Shown in pieces: positions 50,901 through 60,887 of a stretch of DNA of 64,000 nt. Origin of the DNA: Andalucia godoyi. Taxonomy: Eukaryota > Discoba > Jakobea > Jakobida > Andaluciidae. Made by a program: the position numbers and the translations under genes. The stretch is from NCBI GenBank assembly GCA_009859145.1, contig VRVR01000006.1:186001-250000 (forward strand). Reading direction: 5' to 3'. The notes beneath the pieces are model-generated. The model made no database searches, was not told where the DNA came from, and saw only the letters and a list, made by a program, of their open reading frames with translations. Each line of letters opens with the position of its first letter. Within the stretch, counting starts at the first letter, position 1.

Positions 50901-53900
50901 TTTTCAAGGCGATAACTTCCCCGTTGGCGAAACAGGAAAATAAAAACACGCATTCCACAGGCATTTCATTACGGACGACAAACGGAGCAGCGGCAACAAG
51001 CGATGGGATCAGAATAGAATCGTCATAAAGAGAGAGGCCGCTCTTAGGAGAATTCGATATCAAGTAAGAGACCGAAGCGCCCTGAACATCCTTGTCCACT
51101 GCCAACGACTTCAGGTGCACAAACTGAGTTGCGACAGAAGTTCTTGAATAGACTTGAGGCGCATGCAGACTGAAATTGTCAGAGGAAAAAACAGGGGCAA
51201 GGCAAAAGCCGTCCGTAAACGCAATGTACGAATCTGTATCCGGCAACAAATCCTCCACCGGCGCGAATCCAGAATCGACAACACGAAACACCCGGAGCAT
51301 GAATGAGCACGCATTTCTTATTGAAATATCCGAATGAAATGTGACCACACGAGAACCGGTTGCCTGCACCTCAGTCGTGCAGCCAAAAACCGCACCGCGG
51401 GTAGTGTACATCCAACGTGTTCCTGTAAAGTTGAGAAGAAGGTCAGATATAGAGTCCCCAGTCGCAAAATGGATCGTAAACCTCACGTCAAAATACGAGC
51501 TTGGAGTATGTCGATTCAGAAGTGAATCGGTCGAGCGGCGCAGAAGATCGCAAGAAATCGGGAACGGTACACCATAGACAAGGTCTACTCCTTGAGAAAA
51601 CCAAGAAAGAGAAGCTCTCTCCGCCAAACGATTGACGAATACAAGAGGAATGAACTCGGATCGGTATTTCATGGTCTGTTGCCGACTGTCGAATGAAAAT
51701 ACCTCGTCCGTTACAGTTCTTAAGCGTTGCAAGAAACATATTGTTGAGGGCGAAACCACACACAAAATCCTTGAAGTTGACGAAGCTTTCATAGATGTTT
51801 CACAAAAAGAGCCCGTCAGCTGACAATCCTCCACAAAAGGCTCAAAGGCCATACACGAAGAAGAAAAGCAATCAATGGAAAATGCAGACAAGGAAATATT
51901 AGTGTTAAGACGATTGCCCCATTCCAGAACACCATTGGAGACCCGGAAGAAGATCTTGCACAGAGGACTGTCGAAACCTCGTAAATCGTCCACGAATTCC
52001 ACCAGGACGTCAATTGCACTTCCCTCTGTCACAGAAACTGTGTGCACAGAAGGTCGAACAGAAGGAGGCAGCGCATCCGCCTTGGAACCATACTCATCCT
52101 GAGCAACCTCTATGTCCCTCTGCAATTTTCCAAGCATCAAATGCAACAATCGCAAATCATTGATCGACAAACGAGATCTTAGAGCGGAACAATCAACAGT
52201 ATGCGAAATCAACAACGCACCGCCATGCACGCTTCCGTCGCTTGACGAAGAAGAACACAAGTCAATCTTCTCCATTAGGTAAGTATTCACTGGACTGGAG
52301 ACAGCATCCAGTACATCCTGCAAAAACACCGTTAATCCTTTCAGCGTCACAACATTGGTTTCCTTGCTGTCAGAAGAATTCTGATTGAACAACACATCTC
52401 CTGCAATGCAAAAATCCGAAGATTGTGAGGGGTGCGCGACTTGTTCACGTAATGGAAAACGTAGTAAAGTGTCAAACAACGTCACATCTAAACGCCTGCG
52501 GAGAACAGGCGACAAGGCCGGAATGGGAGACAATAATGGTGTCAGAACATTGTTGCCAACTGATTGAAGTTTTAGCCAGAACCCGGGGAACGAAAAGAAA
52601 TCCACAGACTGAGACTCGACAACCGTCGATGATGAGCCGTTCGTCTTGGAATCTGTTAACGAAATATCCAAAAATGAAGAACTACCTCGGGGCTTCACAA
52701 CTGGACGACCGGCAGAACAGTCAATCAGCATTGGCTGCACAAATCTGCATTGGAAACGATTCCGAGCGTCAGATTGAAAGTTGTCTACGTCGCAACGATC
52801 GGATACAAATTTGACAAATCCGGCAGTTTCTGCACCACCAACACCTTCCGAAAACAACGCCGCAACGCTTGACAATCGAACAGACAATTGGACCGATGCG
52901 GCGGGTACAGTTGGAATATCTGCAGAAGTACCCATAAAACGTGCGAATGAATTAGAGACATTGCGGACCAAAGCCCAATAGAGAGCGTGCACAGCTGTTC
53001 GCGAGAGAAAAGCTTCAACAGCCACCGAACATGACACTGCTGTGGAAATGCTGCCGTCGCCACCCATGCAGAGACTGAACTGCAACGGAATACTACGGAT
53101 GATTCCGTGGGACACACCGTTTTGATTGTGGATCAGCGAACAAGCGTGGGATTCTCCACGAATCACCAATTTGCTTTGGGAAGGCACGGCTGCGTCTTCG
53201 GAACCAGTCTGGAAATTCACATCCAAATCAGACACTTCGGCAACAATGCCGTACAAGCAGTTGACAGTACAATTCTCGATATGGACACACGCATTCAAGA
53301 CAGAATTGCTACGCGGAGGCAACGGGGCATTCACTGATAAATCTTGAACAGCAGCACTGGATAATGCGAACCATTCAGAAAGGTGCTGGAAGAACTGCTG
53401 GGAGTACACAACAGAGAAGTCCTCTAAATGGCAACCAATTTTGTTCTCGCAAACAGTAAATCGAAACGACGGCTCAACGTCGTCTACACGAGGTCCAAAC
53501 AACATTGCGTCAGTCACTGTTGAATCCAGATCCACGGCCAGCGTTGAGTGATACCGCACACACAGCCCTTCAGTAGTTCCCCGCAGTCCATCTTGTGACG
53601 AAGTGACCTCCATACATCGCGACTGAGATGTACAAAACAACCGGTCCTTGAAGCACAGGGCAATCTCACATCCATTGAGACGAAACTTTGCGAGATGGCT
53701 ATTCGCAGACTCTCGAGGCATTGCGGGAGCTAAAATACGAAGCTTGGCTGCAGCGAAAGGAGATAGGGATAATTGCACATGGGACTGCAGACGAGTGTAC
53801 TCGGGAAGAGAAAACGAATCGACTAATATCCGTACAGCTGTCATTTCGACAACCGTTTCCTTTGGGTCAAACTGAATAGAGAGGAAGTTGTTGCTCTCCA

Positions 53901-56607
53901 GACCACAGCGCACAGACGGGGAAAAGACCGTCCTTCGTGAATCTCCGGTCAAAGGCTGATTCGAGATCAAATCATCGAAAATGTTGAAAGACGCTAAGGA
54001 AACAGACCCTTGCGAATCACCAGAAGCAAGAATATCAAGGTTAGCCATCAAGTCTGATGATTGAAGAGAGTGCGAAAGCGACGTTCCTTGGATCCGCAAT
54101 TGCACAGATTTCAGTGCACACGAAATGCGTGAAACAGCAGCATCTTGCACCTTCGGGACAGTGTTTGCCACCTGGCGATCAATCAACACCGGCGTTTGAA
54201 CCGATTCTATAAGCCTGTTCCATTCCTGGCAAGAACTTGCGTTGGGGAAACAGAATCGGACAGCCTCGGAGCCGAATCCCAAAGTCAGAGAATCGACTTG
54301 AACAGAACGATTACATCCATTCACATACAACAACAAATCCGGTTCAGACGTTCGAGAACGACTAACAATCACCTTGCCTGCAACCAACTTGCAAAATGCA
54401 TTCTTACCGTCAACAACAAGATCAGCTTCGGCAAGGCAGTGTCCCGGATAGTAATGACCCGTTGGAGATTCGACGAAAGACATCAACGACTTGCACGCAA
54501 ACGACAAAGCAGTGACATGAGGAAGCGTGACAGATACGGCAATTGAAGGACACGAAACGTGAACAAAGGAACGCATCATGCCATGATGGATGCCAGCCTT
54601 TAGTAAGGATTTCAAGGACAGATGAACCTCGACAGGGTCAGTAATTCGACAGTCGTCAACTGCAAGGAATAAGTTCGACGCTCGGATAGTGTAGACTGTG
54701 TACTTCGGGTCGGCATCGTCCGAAGAAAGCACCATGATACTGCCGAAATCCATAACTACCGCCTTGGCAGCGCAGATTGAGGAATCAACAGGAATGATGA
54801 CAGTCGGAGCCTCTATGTTCAACGACATGTCCATTTTTTCCGAATACTCAAAACTCTCTAGGACAGAATCGTAGGCACTAGACAACTCCATTTGCAGGTA
54901 TGCCATAGACGAATCACTAGACGACAGGAAAAAGGCACAAAGCCGTTGAAAAGACCGCCGGTGGAAGTACGTTTTCAATTTCCCGCAAGACACCTCCAAC
55001 TTAGGAACAGCACCCACTGCAGCAGAACCGTACTTATATGAGCACGTGACAGCGGTCGAAGAAGAAGACTCATCAAAGGTTAGCAGGGTTTGCTGATTCG
55101 ACAATGAAAAATCTTCAAGAGTGAACCTACAATACTCTGGGGTGACCTGCACAAAAGCAGACTTGAGAACAACCGCAAAGCAATCCTCTCTGGTATCTTC
55201 CGACGACAGTTTGACGACTACATCTCCAATAGTAACATGAATCTCAATGCGTCGAGGCCGTATTCGAGTGCAGTCGGCTTCGGTAAAGCTGAGGTCCGCA
55301 TAAAGCTCGCGGCGAGCCACATCGTCTAAAACAGGCAATGGTTCCTGAACAGTAGAAGAGGAAGAAGACCGGCCCCACAAATTGGACATCCAGGAACTAG
55401 ATTTCTTCTTCTCTGCTTGATAAGCAGAAAATAATTCATCATGCTTGCGAATCTCCGCATCCACCAGTGAGCGAAGGAAGGCAAGGAACTCCATTGGGAG
55501 AAGCCGCTCCAGGTGCTCCAGTTCCTTGGCCTCCTGAGGAGAGAGATTCTTATGATACTGGCGAACATGGTTTCTCTTGTAGATTTCAAGATAACGTCGA
55601 CGAGCAATGCAAGACGTTCGGAAGTCATCCCAAGAGACACGATGATGTTTAAGTCGGCACTTGTCTCGAACAGCCAAGAATGCATACTTCCACCAAGCCC
55701 GCGTGTTTTTCAGAACTGAGACAGTGGGTCTGAGTTTCCAATTAAGGAATAATTTTCTTCGGAATGCAAGAAAATCAAGGATACTCAAGATTGACTGGTA
55801 TTGAGCAGAGGAGAGGCTGAAGGACCATCCATCAAACGAAGGATACACTGTAAAATCCCCGGTTTTTCGATCCAAGATGATCTTCACAGAGCCATTGACA
55901 GGATGCAGCACAAGAGACGACGTTGATGATGATGAAGAATCGGAAATTTCGTGTATCGAATCAGACATGGATGCCAGATTGTCAGTAGATCGATCATAAG
56001 ACAGGGCATCGCAGTAGAGTGCAAACGCTTCAAGGGAACCAACCTTCCGAACTCGGTCGCCACGGAAAAACACAAAAGCAGGACTGAAATTCTCGTCCGC
56101 TGATTCCAGCGACAGGGACTTGAAACACATTCCTACCACGACAGATCCTTGTCGCAGTCGAATGTGCATGTTGCGGATCTTCAAACGGACATTTGAAATC
56201 ACAGTTTCGGTCAGTTTCGAAGTGAATGAGGCATCTTCTGGGTTTTCAGAGGACTCCAGAGCAGCAAGTTGCGCTTTCTTCAATTCATATTCATCGTTCT
56301 CAAGCTGCTGCTTGTCCAGGTTGGCAAAGTCATACGGCTCCAAGAACAAATTTACGTCACCCACTTCAATTTCGGTGGACTGTGATTGCAGATTCTTCCA
56401 AGGTATCGACATGTTCACACTCGATATCGTGCCAAGCGTAACTTTGTATGGAAATCCTTGAGAAGAAAACACATTTTCTCGCACCTTCACATTCTGCATG
56501 GAAACAGACCCACGTAAAAGAGAGATCCGAAGGTTTTCTTCATTGATATCTTTGATGTAGTTGCCCAAATATTTGGACAGCACCGACGACGCAAGTTTCT
56601 CCAGCAT
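47971..56607 (-). CDS. VPS13: VPS13-family bridge-like lipid transfer protein
   Basis: 2,878 residues in a single exon. VPS13 proteins are rod-shaped bridges that move phospholipids between organelles at contact sites. The chorein N-terminus is textbook: MLEKLASSVLSKYLGNYIKD, then ENLRISLLRGSVSMQNVKVR. The long middle forms the repeating beta-groove. The VAB/SHR-BD adaptor region follows at roughly 1700-2250 (VFSEFLIVNNTGLKLDLMSL). The C-terminal ATG2-like helices at about 2570-2720 include LVKNLGTGVVDFFVEPAQG, a run of Gly/Lys-rich amphipathic repeats (GLVTKPVEGAKKDGVAGFFK) and a final PH-like domain. It is slightly shorter than human VPS13A and yeast Vps13 (about 3,150). Only one copy is in this window, so A/B/C/D-type assignment is not attempted. 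Confidence 0.95.
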   Translation of the reverse strand: MLEKLASSVLSKYLGNYIKDINEENLRISLLRGSVSMQNVKVRENVFSSQGFPYKVTLGTISSVNMSIPWKNLQSQSTEIEVGDVNLFLEPYDFANLDKQQLENDEYELKKAQLAALESSENPEDASFTSKLTETVISNVRLKIRNMHIRLRQGSVVVGMCFKSLSLESADENFSPAFVFFRGDRVRKVGSLEAFALYCDALSYDRSTDNLASMSDSIHEISDSSSSSTSSLVLHPVNGSVKIILDRKTGDFTVYPSFDGWSFSLSSAQYQSILSILDFLAFRRKLFLNWKLRPTVSVLKNTRAWWKYAFLAVRDKCRLKHHRVSWDDFRTSCIARRRYLEIYKRNHVRQYHKNLSPQEAKELEHLERLLPMEFLAFLRSLVDAEIRKHDELFSAYQAEKKKSSSWMSNLWGRSSSSSTVQEPLPVLDDVARRELYADLSFTEADCTRIRPRRIEIHVTIGDVVVKLSSEDTREDCFAVVLKSAFVQVTPEYCRFTLEDFSLSNQQTLLTFDESSSSTAVTCSYKYGSAAVGAVPKLEVSCGKLKTYFHRRSFQRLCAFFLSSSDSSMAYLQMELSSAYDSVLESFEYSEKMDMSLNIEAPTVIIPVDSSICAAKAVVMDFGSIMVLSSDDADPKYTVYTIRASNLFLAVDDCRITDPVEVHLSLKSLLKAGIHHGMMRSFVHVSCPSIAVSVTLPHVTALSFACKSLMSFVESPTGHYYPGHCLAEADLVVDGKNAFCKLVAGKVIVSRSRTSEPDLLLYVNGCNRSVQVDSLTLGFGSEAVRFCFPNASSCQEWNRLIESVQTPVLIDRQVANTVPKVQDAAVSRISCALKSVQLRIQGTSLSHSLQSSDLMANLDILASGDSQGSVSLASFNIFDDLISNQPLTGDSRRTVFSPSVRCGLESNNFLSIQFDPKETVVEMTAVRILVDSFSLPEYTRLQSHVQLSLSPFAAAKLRILAPAMPRESANSHLAKFRLNGCEIALCFKDRLFCTSQSRCMEVTSSQDGLRGTTEGLCVRYHSTLAVDLDSTVTDAMLFGPRVDDVEPSFRFTVCENKIGCHLEDFSVVYSQQFFQHLSEWFALSSAAVQDLSVNAPLPPRSNSVLNACVHIENCTVNCLYGIVAEVSDLDVNFQTGSEDAAVPSQSKLVIRGESHACSLIHNQNGVSHGIIRSIPLQFSLCMGGDGSISTAVSCSVAVEAFLSRTAVHALYWALVRNVSNSFARFMGTSADIPTVPAASVQLSVRLSSVAALFSEGVGGAETAGFVKFVSDRCDVDNFQSDARNRFQCRFVQPMLIDCSAGRPVVKPRGSSSFLDISLTDSKTNGSSSTVVESQSVDFFSFPGFWLKLQSVGNNVLTPLLSPIPALSPVLRRRLDVTLFDTLLRFPLREQVAHPSQSSDFCIAGDVLFNQNSSDSKETNVVTLKGLTVFLQDVLDAVSSPVNTYLMEKIDLCSSSSSDGSVHGGALLISHTVDCSALRSRLSINDLRLLHLMLGKLQRDIEVAQDEYGSKADALPPSVRPSVHTVSVTEGSAIDVLVEFVDDLRGFDSPLCKIFFRVSNGVLEWGNRLNTNISLSAFSIDCFSSSCMAFEPFVEDCQLTGSFCETSMKASSTSRILCVVSPSTICFLQRLRTVTDEVFSFDSRQQTMKYRSEFIPLVFVNRLAERASLSWFSQGVDLVYGVPFPISCDLLRRSTDSLLNRHTPSSYFDVRFTIHFATGDSISDLLLNFTGTRWMYTTRGAVFGCTTEVQATGSRVVTFHSDISIRNACSFMLRVFRVVDSGFAPVEDLLPDTDSYIAFTDGFCLAPVFSSDNFSLHAPQVYSRTSVATQFVHLKSLAVDKDVQGASVSYLISNSPKSGLSLYDDSILIPSLVAAAPFVVRNEMPVECVFLFSCFANGEVIALKMSIPSGESRKLDRLNPKQDLYMSVLPAGVYRGSSFLKCHCGLGTDGWNSVEAESSLKVMDRQGRALFLTVDSHLDRMQRVVTVFSEFLIVNNTGLKLDLMSLPLEGGDWQPFCGSVSADQEGSLIEGCPLVDVPLMFSSRSCRNGRVYLSLNQSYRSKSFVTFEVGQTSKITCQADSGDEFDITMDVKECPPPLSRCVLVTVRPCFVIKNSSERKIGIVQVLDSTRRQLISCDSQSAPRPCYLLSCTVPVVLLTVEQNGTVYSSPIRLDNASEGFLQICEGFCPRIVVDFSPLQSFLTIESSPAQPPYLLVNETDATISLSFPKLATSFSQSILPQSQKAFGWPTLNSEHHVAVVSWRGTQSAAFYFEDSSLPNRPFVTCSDGSLLFCTVKVADHSQTIVFSAKSSSAVSHNKPWDIVLQLPLLHFSIVDTVPREIILASFMNTESHVRLFDLQSSFEFKVGGFQIDNQLPECINPILLCPAASSSASSQSSKPPFLHVSTVVAADHSSAIVIPYFSVLMREFNLMADTNLISAIGQLVSPFMSKDTLELQRASWNRSYYGVHVLNSDQKFLKIGSLELNSLKFSLTFNSALSHAHEDSPGVFRAFYSLQRSLINCSDMPLRFNALSISNLFSPAGFFLNKIVSYYAAQARAQLVVAVGSVDMLGNPVFLVKNLGTGVVDFFVEPAQGIVRSPTAFLEGLGTGSASLLSKTIESSMNAAQKITGTVSKAVTAASFDKDYVRSMESTNRTKARHLGEGLEQGGKALAKGLFGGIVGLVTKPVEGAKKDGVAGFFKGVGKGIAGVAAKPVSGALTFVAKTTEGVKNTPKFLEGNEVQRILEPRYLISGRPVSPYVVADSLAHSVLTSCNSGKYNRPLHFCCLPSRGYGIAVTDRHLVLFRHPPPSIDACFPVGEVQSVTVVGHKVVAERSVTHESVEQMQLFRTKRIEIDCPSPAYASTLATDLRGAIHEVVAASRRV

Positions 56608-57027
56608 TTTTTTCCTTTGTATTGACTGTTCTGATTAATGTTGTGCAGCTACATAAAAACCTCAGATCGACCCTTGAACATCTGACAGTTTCAGCTTGCC
56701 TGTTTTCCCTCGCATATTTTTTACTTTATTTTGTTCTATTTTTTAATATTGTTTTGTTGTTCTTTGTTTGGAGGAGTCTTTTCCTTCAAGTCCGGCCAGC
56801 CCGAGAGGACTCAAGCAAAACCACCAGGATCGCGAGCGACGACTCAAAGACATCACTGGATAATTCCGCGGGAAACGAGAGGATTTCGAGGAGGAAGAAA
56901 AAAGCGTGGTCTTCGATTCGTGAGCACCGATTTCAGAGTTGCAATCGCCAGTCCCATCGTTGCGGTCGCCAATCGTGCAGAAAAAAGGTAGTCATCTTGT
57001 GTCTAATCAAGCATCCGTTATTCGGAA
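56608..57027. promoter_or_regulatory. Divergent region upstream of VPS13 and the ATRIP-like gene
   Basis: T-rich from 56700 to 56780, then a polar, Ser/Arg-coding-like stretch (about 56792-56990) that ends at AAAAAAG|GTAGTC. It could be an additional upstream exon of the next gene or 5'UTR. Confidence 0.35.
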
Positions 57028-58657
57028 ATGCGGAGAAGGATTCCACAATCCATATATGAACAGCGTGCGACTCCTCACGGAACACCAGCACATGTTGCTG
57101 CGCCTGCTTGTATGCGTCTTCTTTGTTTCCGTTTTTCGCAAAACAATTGCTCTCACGTGTGTGTTTCGTCTGTTGTGTTTTTGTTTATTTGTTTGTTTGT
57201 TTTTTGTGGCTCAAGACTCCAGCGATCTTCTCGATGAAGGCGAAATCTTTGAGTCTCAACTGTTCGAAGTGGCGGAAGCGATTGAAAAACAGGTGGATCC
57301 ACCGCGCCTCATGGCGTCGCAAATCCCTGCAGTATCATCCTCATTGCTTGGATCACAGAGATTGCAGAATAATGCTGATGAATTAAAGAATGCATTGGAT
57401 GGAATTTGGGCCGAACTCGAACAAAAAAAATACTCAGTAATGAAGCAAGAAGGAGAACTTGATGTGCTAAGAAAGCGAGTGCAAGGATTGGAAAAGGAAA
57501 GGTTTGAGCTCTTAAAACAATTGAAGAGCCAGCCCACACAACAAGGCGCTTTGTCGTCGTCGTCGTCGTCGTCCACCGCAACTGTTCATGAAATCAAGCA
57601 ACTGAAACAATCTGTCGACTCGTTGAAACGGGATCTTGTTTACAGGGAACGTGATTTAGAGGAGACAAGACAGCATTATGAGACGGCTTCCAAAAAGGCG
57701 AAATCAGTTTCCTCTGTTGGTACCGAAACAAAAGATATAACAGAGGATTCGCAAGTGCATCTTACCGGTGCAACATCAACGGAAATTCGTGGAGAGGCTG
57801 CATTTTCCGTCTGGTCTGATCCTTCGTTAATGTTTGAACGGAAGAGAATGCTGCAGAGATTGGTGAATGGACTTCCAAATATTCCCTCCTTGGCTGCTAT
57901 CCTTTGTTCTGATCAGTTGTTTTCCGTCCGGCGATTGTCAATGTGTATCGCGGTGCTGTTCACTTCCACAGATAGGAAATCGGTTCTGGCATGGTGTGCA
58001 GCGGCTTCCGAGTGTTTCTCCAGCTTCTGGGATCCATGTGTTGTGTCTCTTGTTTTCCACGCTCTCTTTGAGTCTTCTTCGTCAGATCTCGAGTCTGTTA
58101 GGGTGCTGTGTTCATGCCTGACTGCATCTGCTCAGTTTGATACTTCTGCAGAAGACTTCAAAGAGTACAGTGCGCAGATTTGCAAAAGGTTGCCGACTGA
58201 CAGACTTGAGTTTAGCACGGCCTTGATATTGTCGAATTGCCACCCACAAATTGTGCCACTGAATCTTTTGCTCTGCTGCGTCAAGTCGTTGAAGGATGAA
58301 TTCTGCTCCAGCCTCTCAAATCTGAACTTGGTTCTGCGAATCCTTGTCGCTCAATCGATGGACATGTATCAGAATGTTGTTTCGCGCAGTGATCGTCTCT
58401 TGTGCTGCTTATCATACAGACTGCGAGATCTTTGTGATGTTCGCACCTCGCAAGGAACCTGTGATGCTTCTTGGGACACTTCAGTAAGTTTGCTGGTCAT
58501 GCTGATCAGAAGGACTTGCGTATGTGGCCTTCCGTCGGAACTTCCTCCTCTTAAGTTCGATCTCGCAAGCATTCTGTTGAGATTGCTCAAATGGGATTGC
58601 AATTGTGCTGATCAACTTGCCCCTATTGTGCATCAGTCCGATGTGCCATCTGCATAG
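57028..58657 (+). CDS. ATRIP-like checkpoint adaptor candidate (coiled coil plus helical repeats)
   Basis: Two exons, 57028-57109 and 57216-58657, joined in phase 1 across a 106-nt intron (GTATGC ... CAAG), total 507 residues; further 5' exons are possible. An acidic helix (DLLDEGEIFESQLFEVAEAI) directly after the junction is followed by a coiled coil (about 75-210, with a Ser run) and an all-helical Leu/Cys/Ser-rich C-terminal domain. The order acidic patch, coiled coil and helical repeats is that of ATRIP, where the acidic helix binds RPA70 and the rest dimerises and binds ATR. Sequence similarity beyond layout is weak, so other coiled-coil proteins remain possible. The join removes a false hydrophobic stretch that would result from translating the intron. 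Confidence 0.5.
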
Positions 58658-60887
58658 CGTAAGATTGAGTAAACGAAGAGTTCAATGCCGCTGCAGAAAG
58701 AGTAACCTTGAACCATCCGCGGAAGTCTTTCTGATGGGCCTGGAAGTCGAACTCGAGTACACGATGTTGAAAACATAGTGCGTTTCTAGAGAGACGTTGG
58801 GTGGGATAGCTGAGTCATGTTGGACACATCACTGCGAGACGACTCAGGATCCGGAGGACGTGCCAGCCGGAATGCAGATCCGGTCAGAATCTAGAATTCA
58901 CTGCTAATAGTAAAAAATGGCAAGCGGATTTCAGTCGACTGTTAAGCCGCTGATTCATTGCTAACACAGACAGCCACGCCTGACGGAAGTCGTCATTAGG
59001 AATCATCAATGCCTTCACATTAAATCGATAAACGAAAAGAACCAACCGAATATCAAGACGAAGGTAATAAAGCGTAATCAGACAGCGCGAAAGAACAATT
59101 GACTGAACTCCTGGTGAATGAAAAGGGCAGACGAAACAAAATCGAAAGTCCACAGCAGCTGGGAAACGAAACGAAAAAAGGAATCAAAATGCAAACAAGC
59201 AACAGCATTTTCAGACATGTCGACAAGCGTTCCGAAACATGCGTCGGCAATTTGTGGAATACCGGAAGTGCATCCTCGGCAACTCCAGTCACAGCTCACT
59301 GGATCTCACAGTTCTTCTGTTTCAAAAAAGGGTCCAACATGTGTTGCCAGCGCTGGAAATTCCAGCTTTAAATACGTAGTAAGGGCTTGCAAAAATGTGG
59401 AAAAGACTCAGGACAGAAATACGCATATGTCAACGTCAGTCATGATTTACGGACATTACACGCAAGGATGATGTCATTGTTATGAAACGAGCTTGTTACT
59501 CGCGCACAGAACACATTTTGCAAAAAACAAAAAACGGAATGCAACATCGCAGAATGCTGGCATTTTTGACACATGGATTGCTGAAAACCTTCTTTGACGT
59601 ATCTCATCTTGTTGGAAACGTCAATTTAGCAGTCCAAAGTAAGGTGGTTGCCCTTTTGTTGGAGTTTGTAGTTTCTCCAAATTTACACGGCGGATCTTTA
59701 TGAACGCATGATGGGCTTTAGTTTCAACAAGCATCCTCTGGATTCGCAGAACTTGCGAACCTCACGCACTTCAAATGCGGAACCACTTCTTTTGCTAACG
59801 ATTCTGCAGATGGAACCCAGCGTCTTACAAACTGTCTGAGATTGTCGACGGGGTGATCTCCGCATCTTCAAAATAGAACGGATGACCTCAGGTCTCTCGG
59901 AGTACCTGATGGTTGACAAAAGTTTTTTCGGAGATTTCATCTTGTTGAACTTTTCATCGAATGGGAGACTCCCATATCCGCTGTGTTCATGGGATTCTCT
60001 TCTGCGTTCTGCACAGCCTTCTTGATGTCAGCAGTCTCCGACAACGCTGACCCTCTCAATTTTACAGATGCTTCCATGAAATAGTAATTACCCGGTCAAT
60101 CGGAATTGTTGGAACTCTTCTGCAGTCGTCCTTCGGTTTCCCACGCCTCTTTGCATCGCTGTTCACCGCTCGCGTGGTTCAATACTGTTGTCAACGGATG
60201 ATTCTTTGTCGGTTTCTTCCCCGTTGGCTGGCACGGGTATTCTCGATTTCAAATGATTTGGAAGAATTTTCGAACGGTCAATATTGTGGAAGTGTCCTTG
60301 ATCGTTTTGCGCTACGCATGTTTTGCTGTCCGCAACCCGTGAATCCCTCCTTCTTTGTTAAGTTGTTCATCTTTCGCAGGTGTGATGATTCATCGCTAGA
60401 TCGTGGCTTCTGGATTTTTTGTTTGTCGCTTCTTGCTTTTGCTTACGTGTTGACCATTCTTGCCTCTTTCCGGTTCCGTTTTGTTTACATCGCGTTTGCT
60501 TGTTCTCGTTCAATCAACATCATGATGCTGGTCGATTGCCCGAGCTCTTGCCTCACTGTGGTTGTGATCTATTTGCTGTTCAAGTGCTTGGCTTCCCGCC
60601 GCATTCATGACCGAAGTGCTTGTTTTACGCTCTGACTTTTGAGTGCTCACCACTTCCTTATATACACGATGCTTCAGCTGCATAGTGCGCTTGCGGTAAG
60701 TTTCACTGAGAGAACATGAAGCATCCACAATCGCTGCGGTCGTACGTGATGTAATTCAGTTTATTGGAGGTATGACGCCCAATTGCGGCTATGCGGCTAA
60801 CAAAAAGGGACAAAGGTAGAACATGAGGTCAGTGCGAGACTTAACCCAGAGCAAGAACAAACAGGACTCATGACTCATAAACGCAGC
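58658..60887. other. Gene-poor 2.2-kb region
   Basis: The longest stretch without a recognised gene. Composition is not especially AT-rich. Short frames include a basic 80-codon frame on the minus strand (59698-59940) and a hydrophobic 153-codon frame on the plus strand (60174-60635); neither could be assigned. A GTAAGT donor-like site occurs near 60694. It may hold a non-coding RNA, a decayed element or unrecognised small exons. Confidence 0.4.

Noticed and set aside
58855-58895. Nucleotide string loosely resembling a degraded transposase WPARSPDLNP-type motif on the plus strand
   Set aside because: Requires several indels, lies on the opposite strand to the HTH-like frame, and no surrounding catalytic-domain similarity was found.
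60174-60635. 153-codon hydrophobic plus-strand frame
   Set aside because: Hydrophobicity follows from T-rich DNA; no signal peptide or family pattern seen, and it opens in a region of poor coding bias. Left as part of the gene-poor interval.
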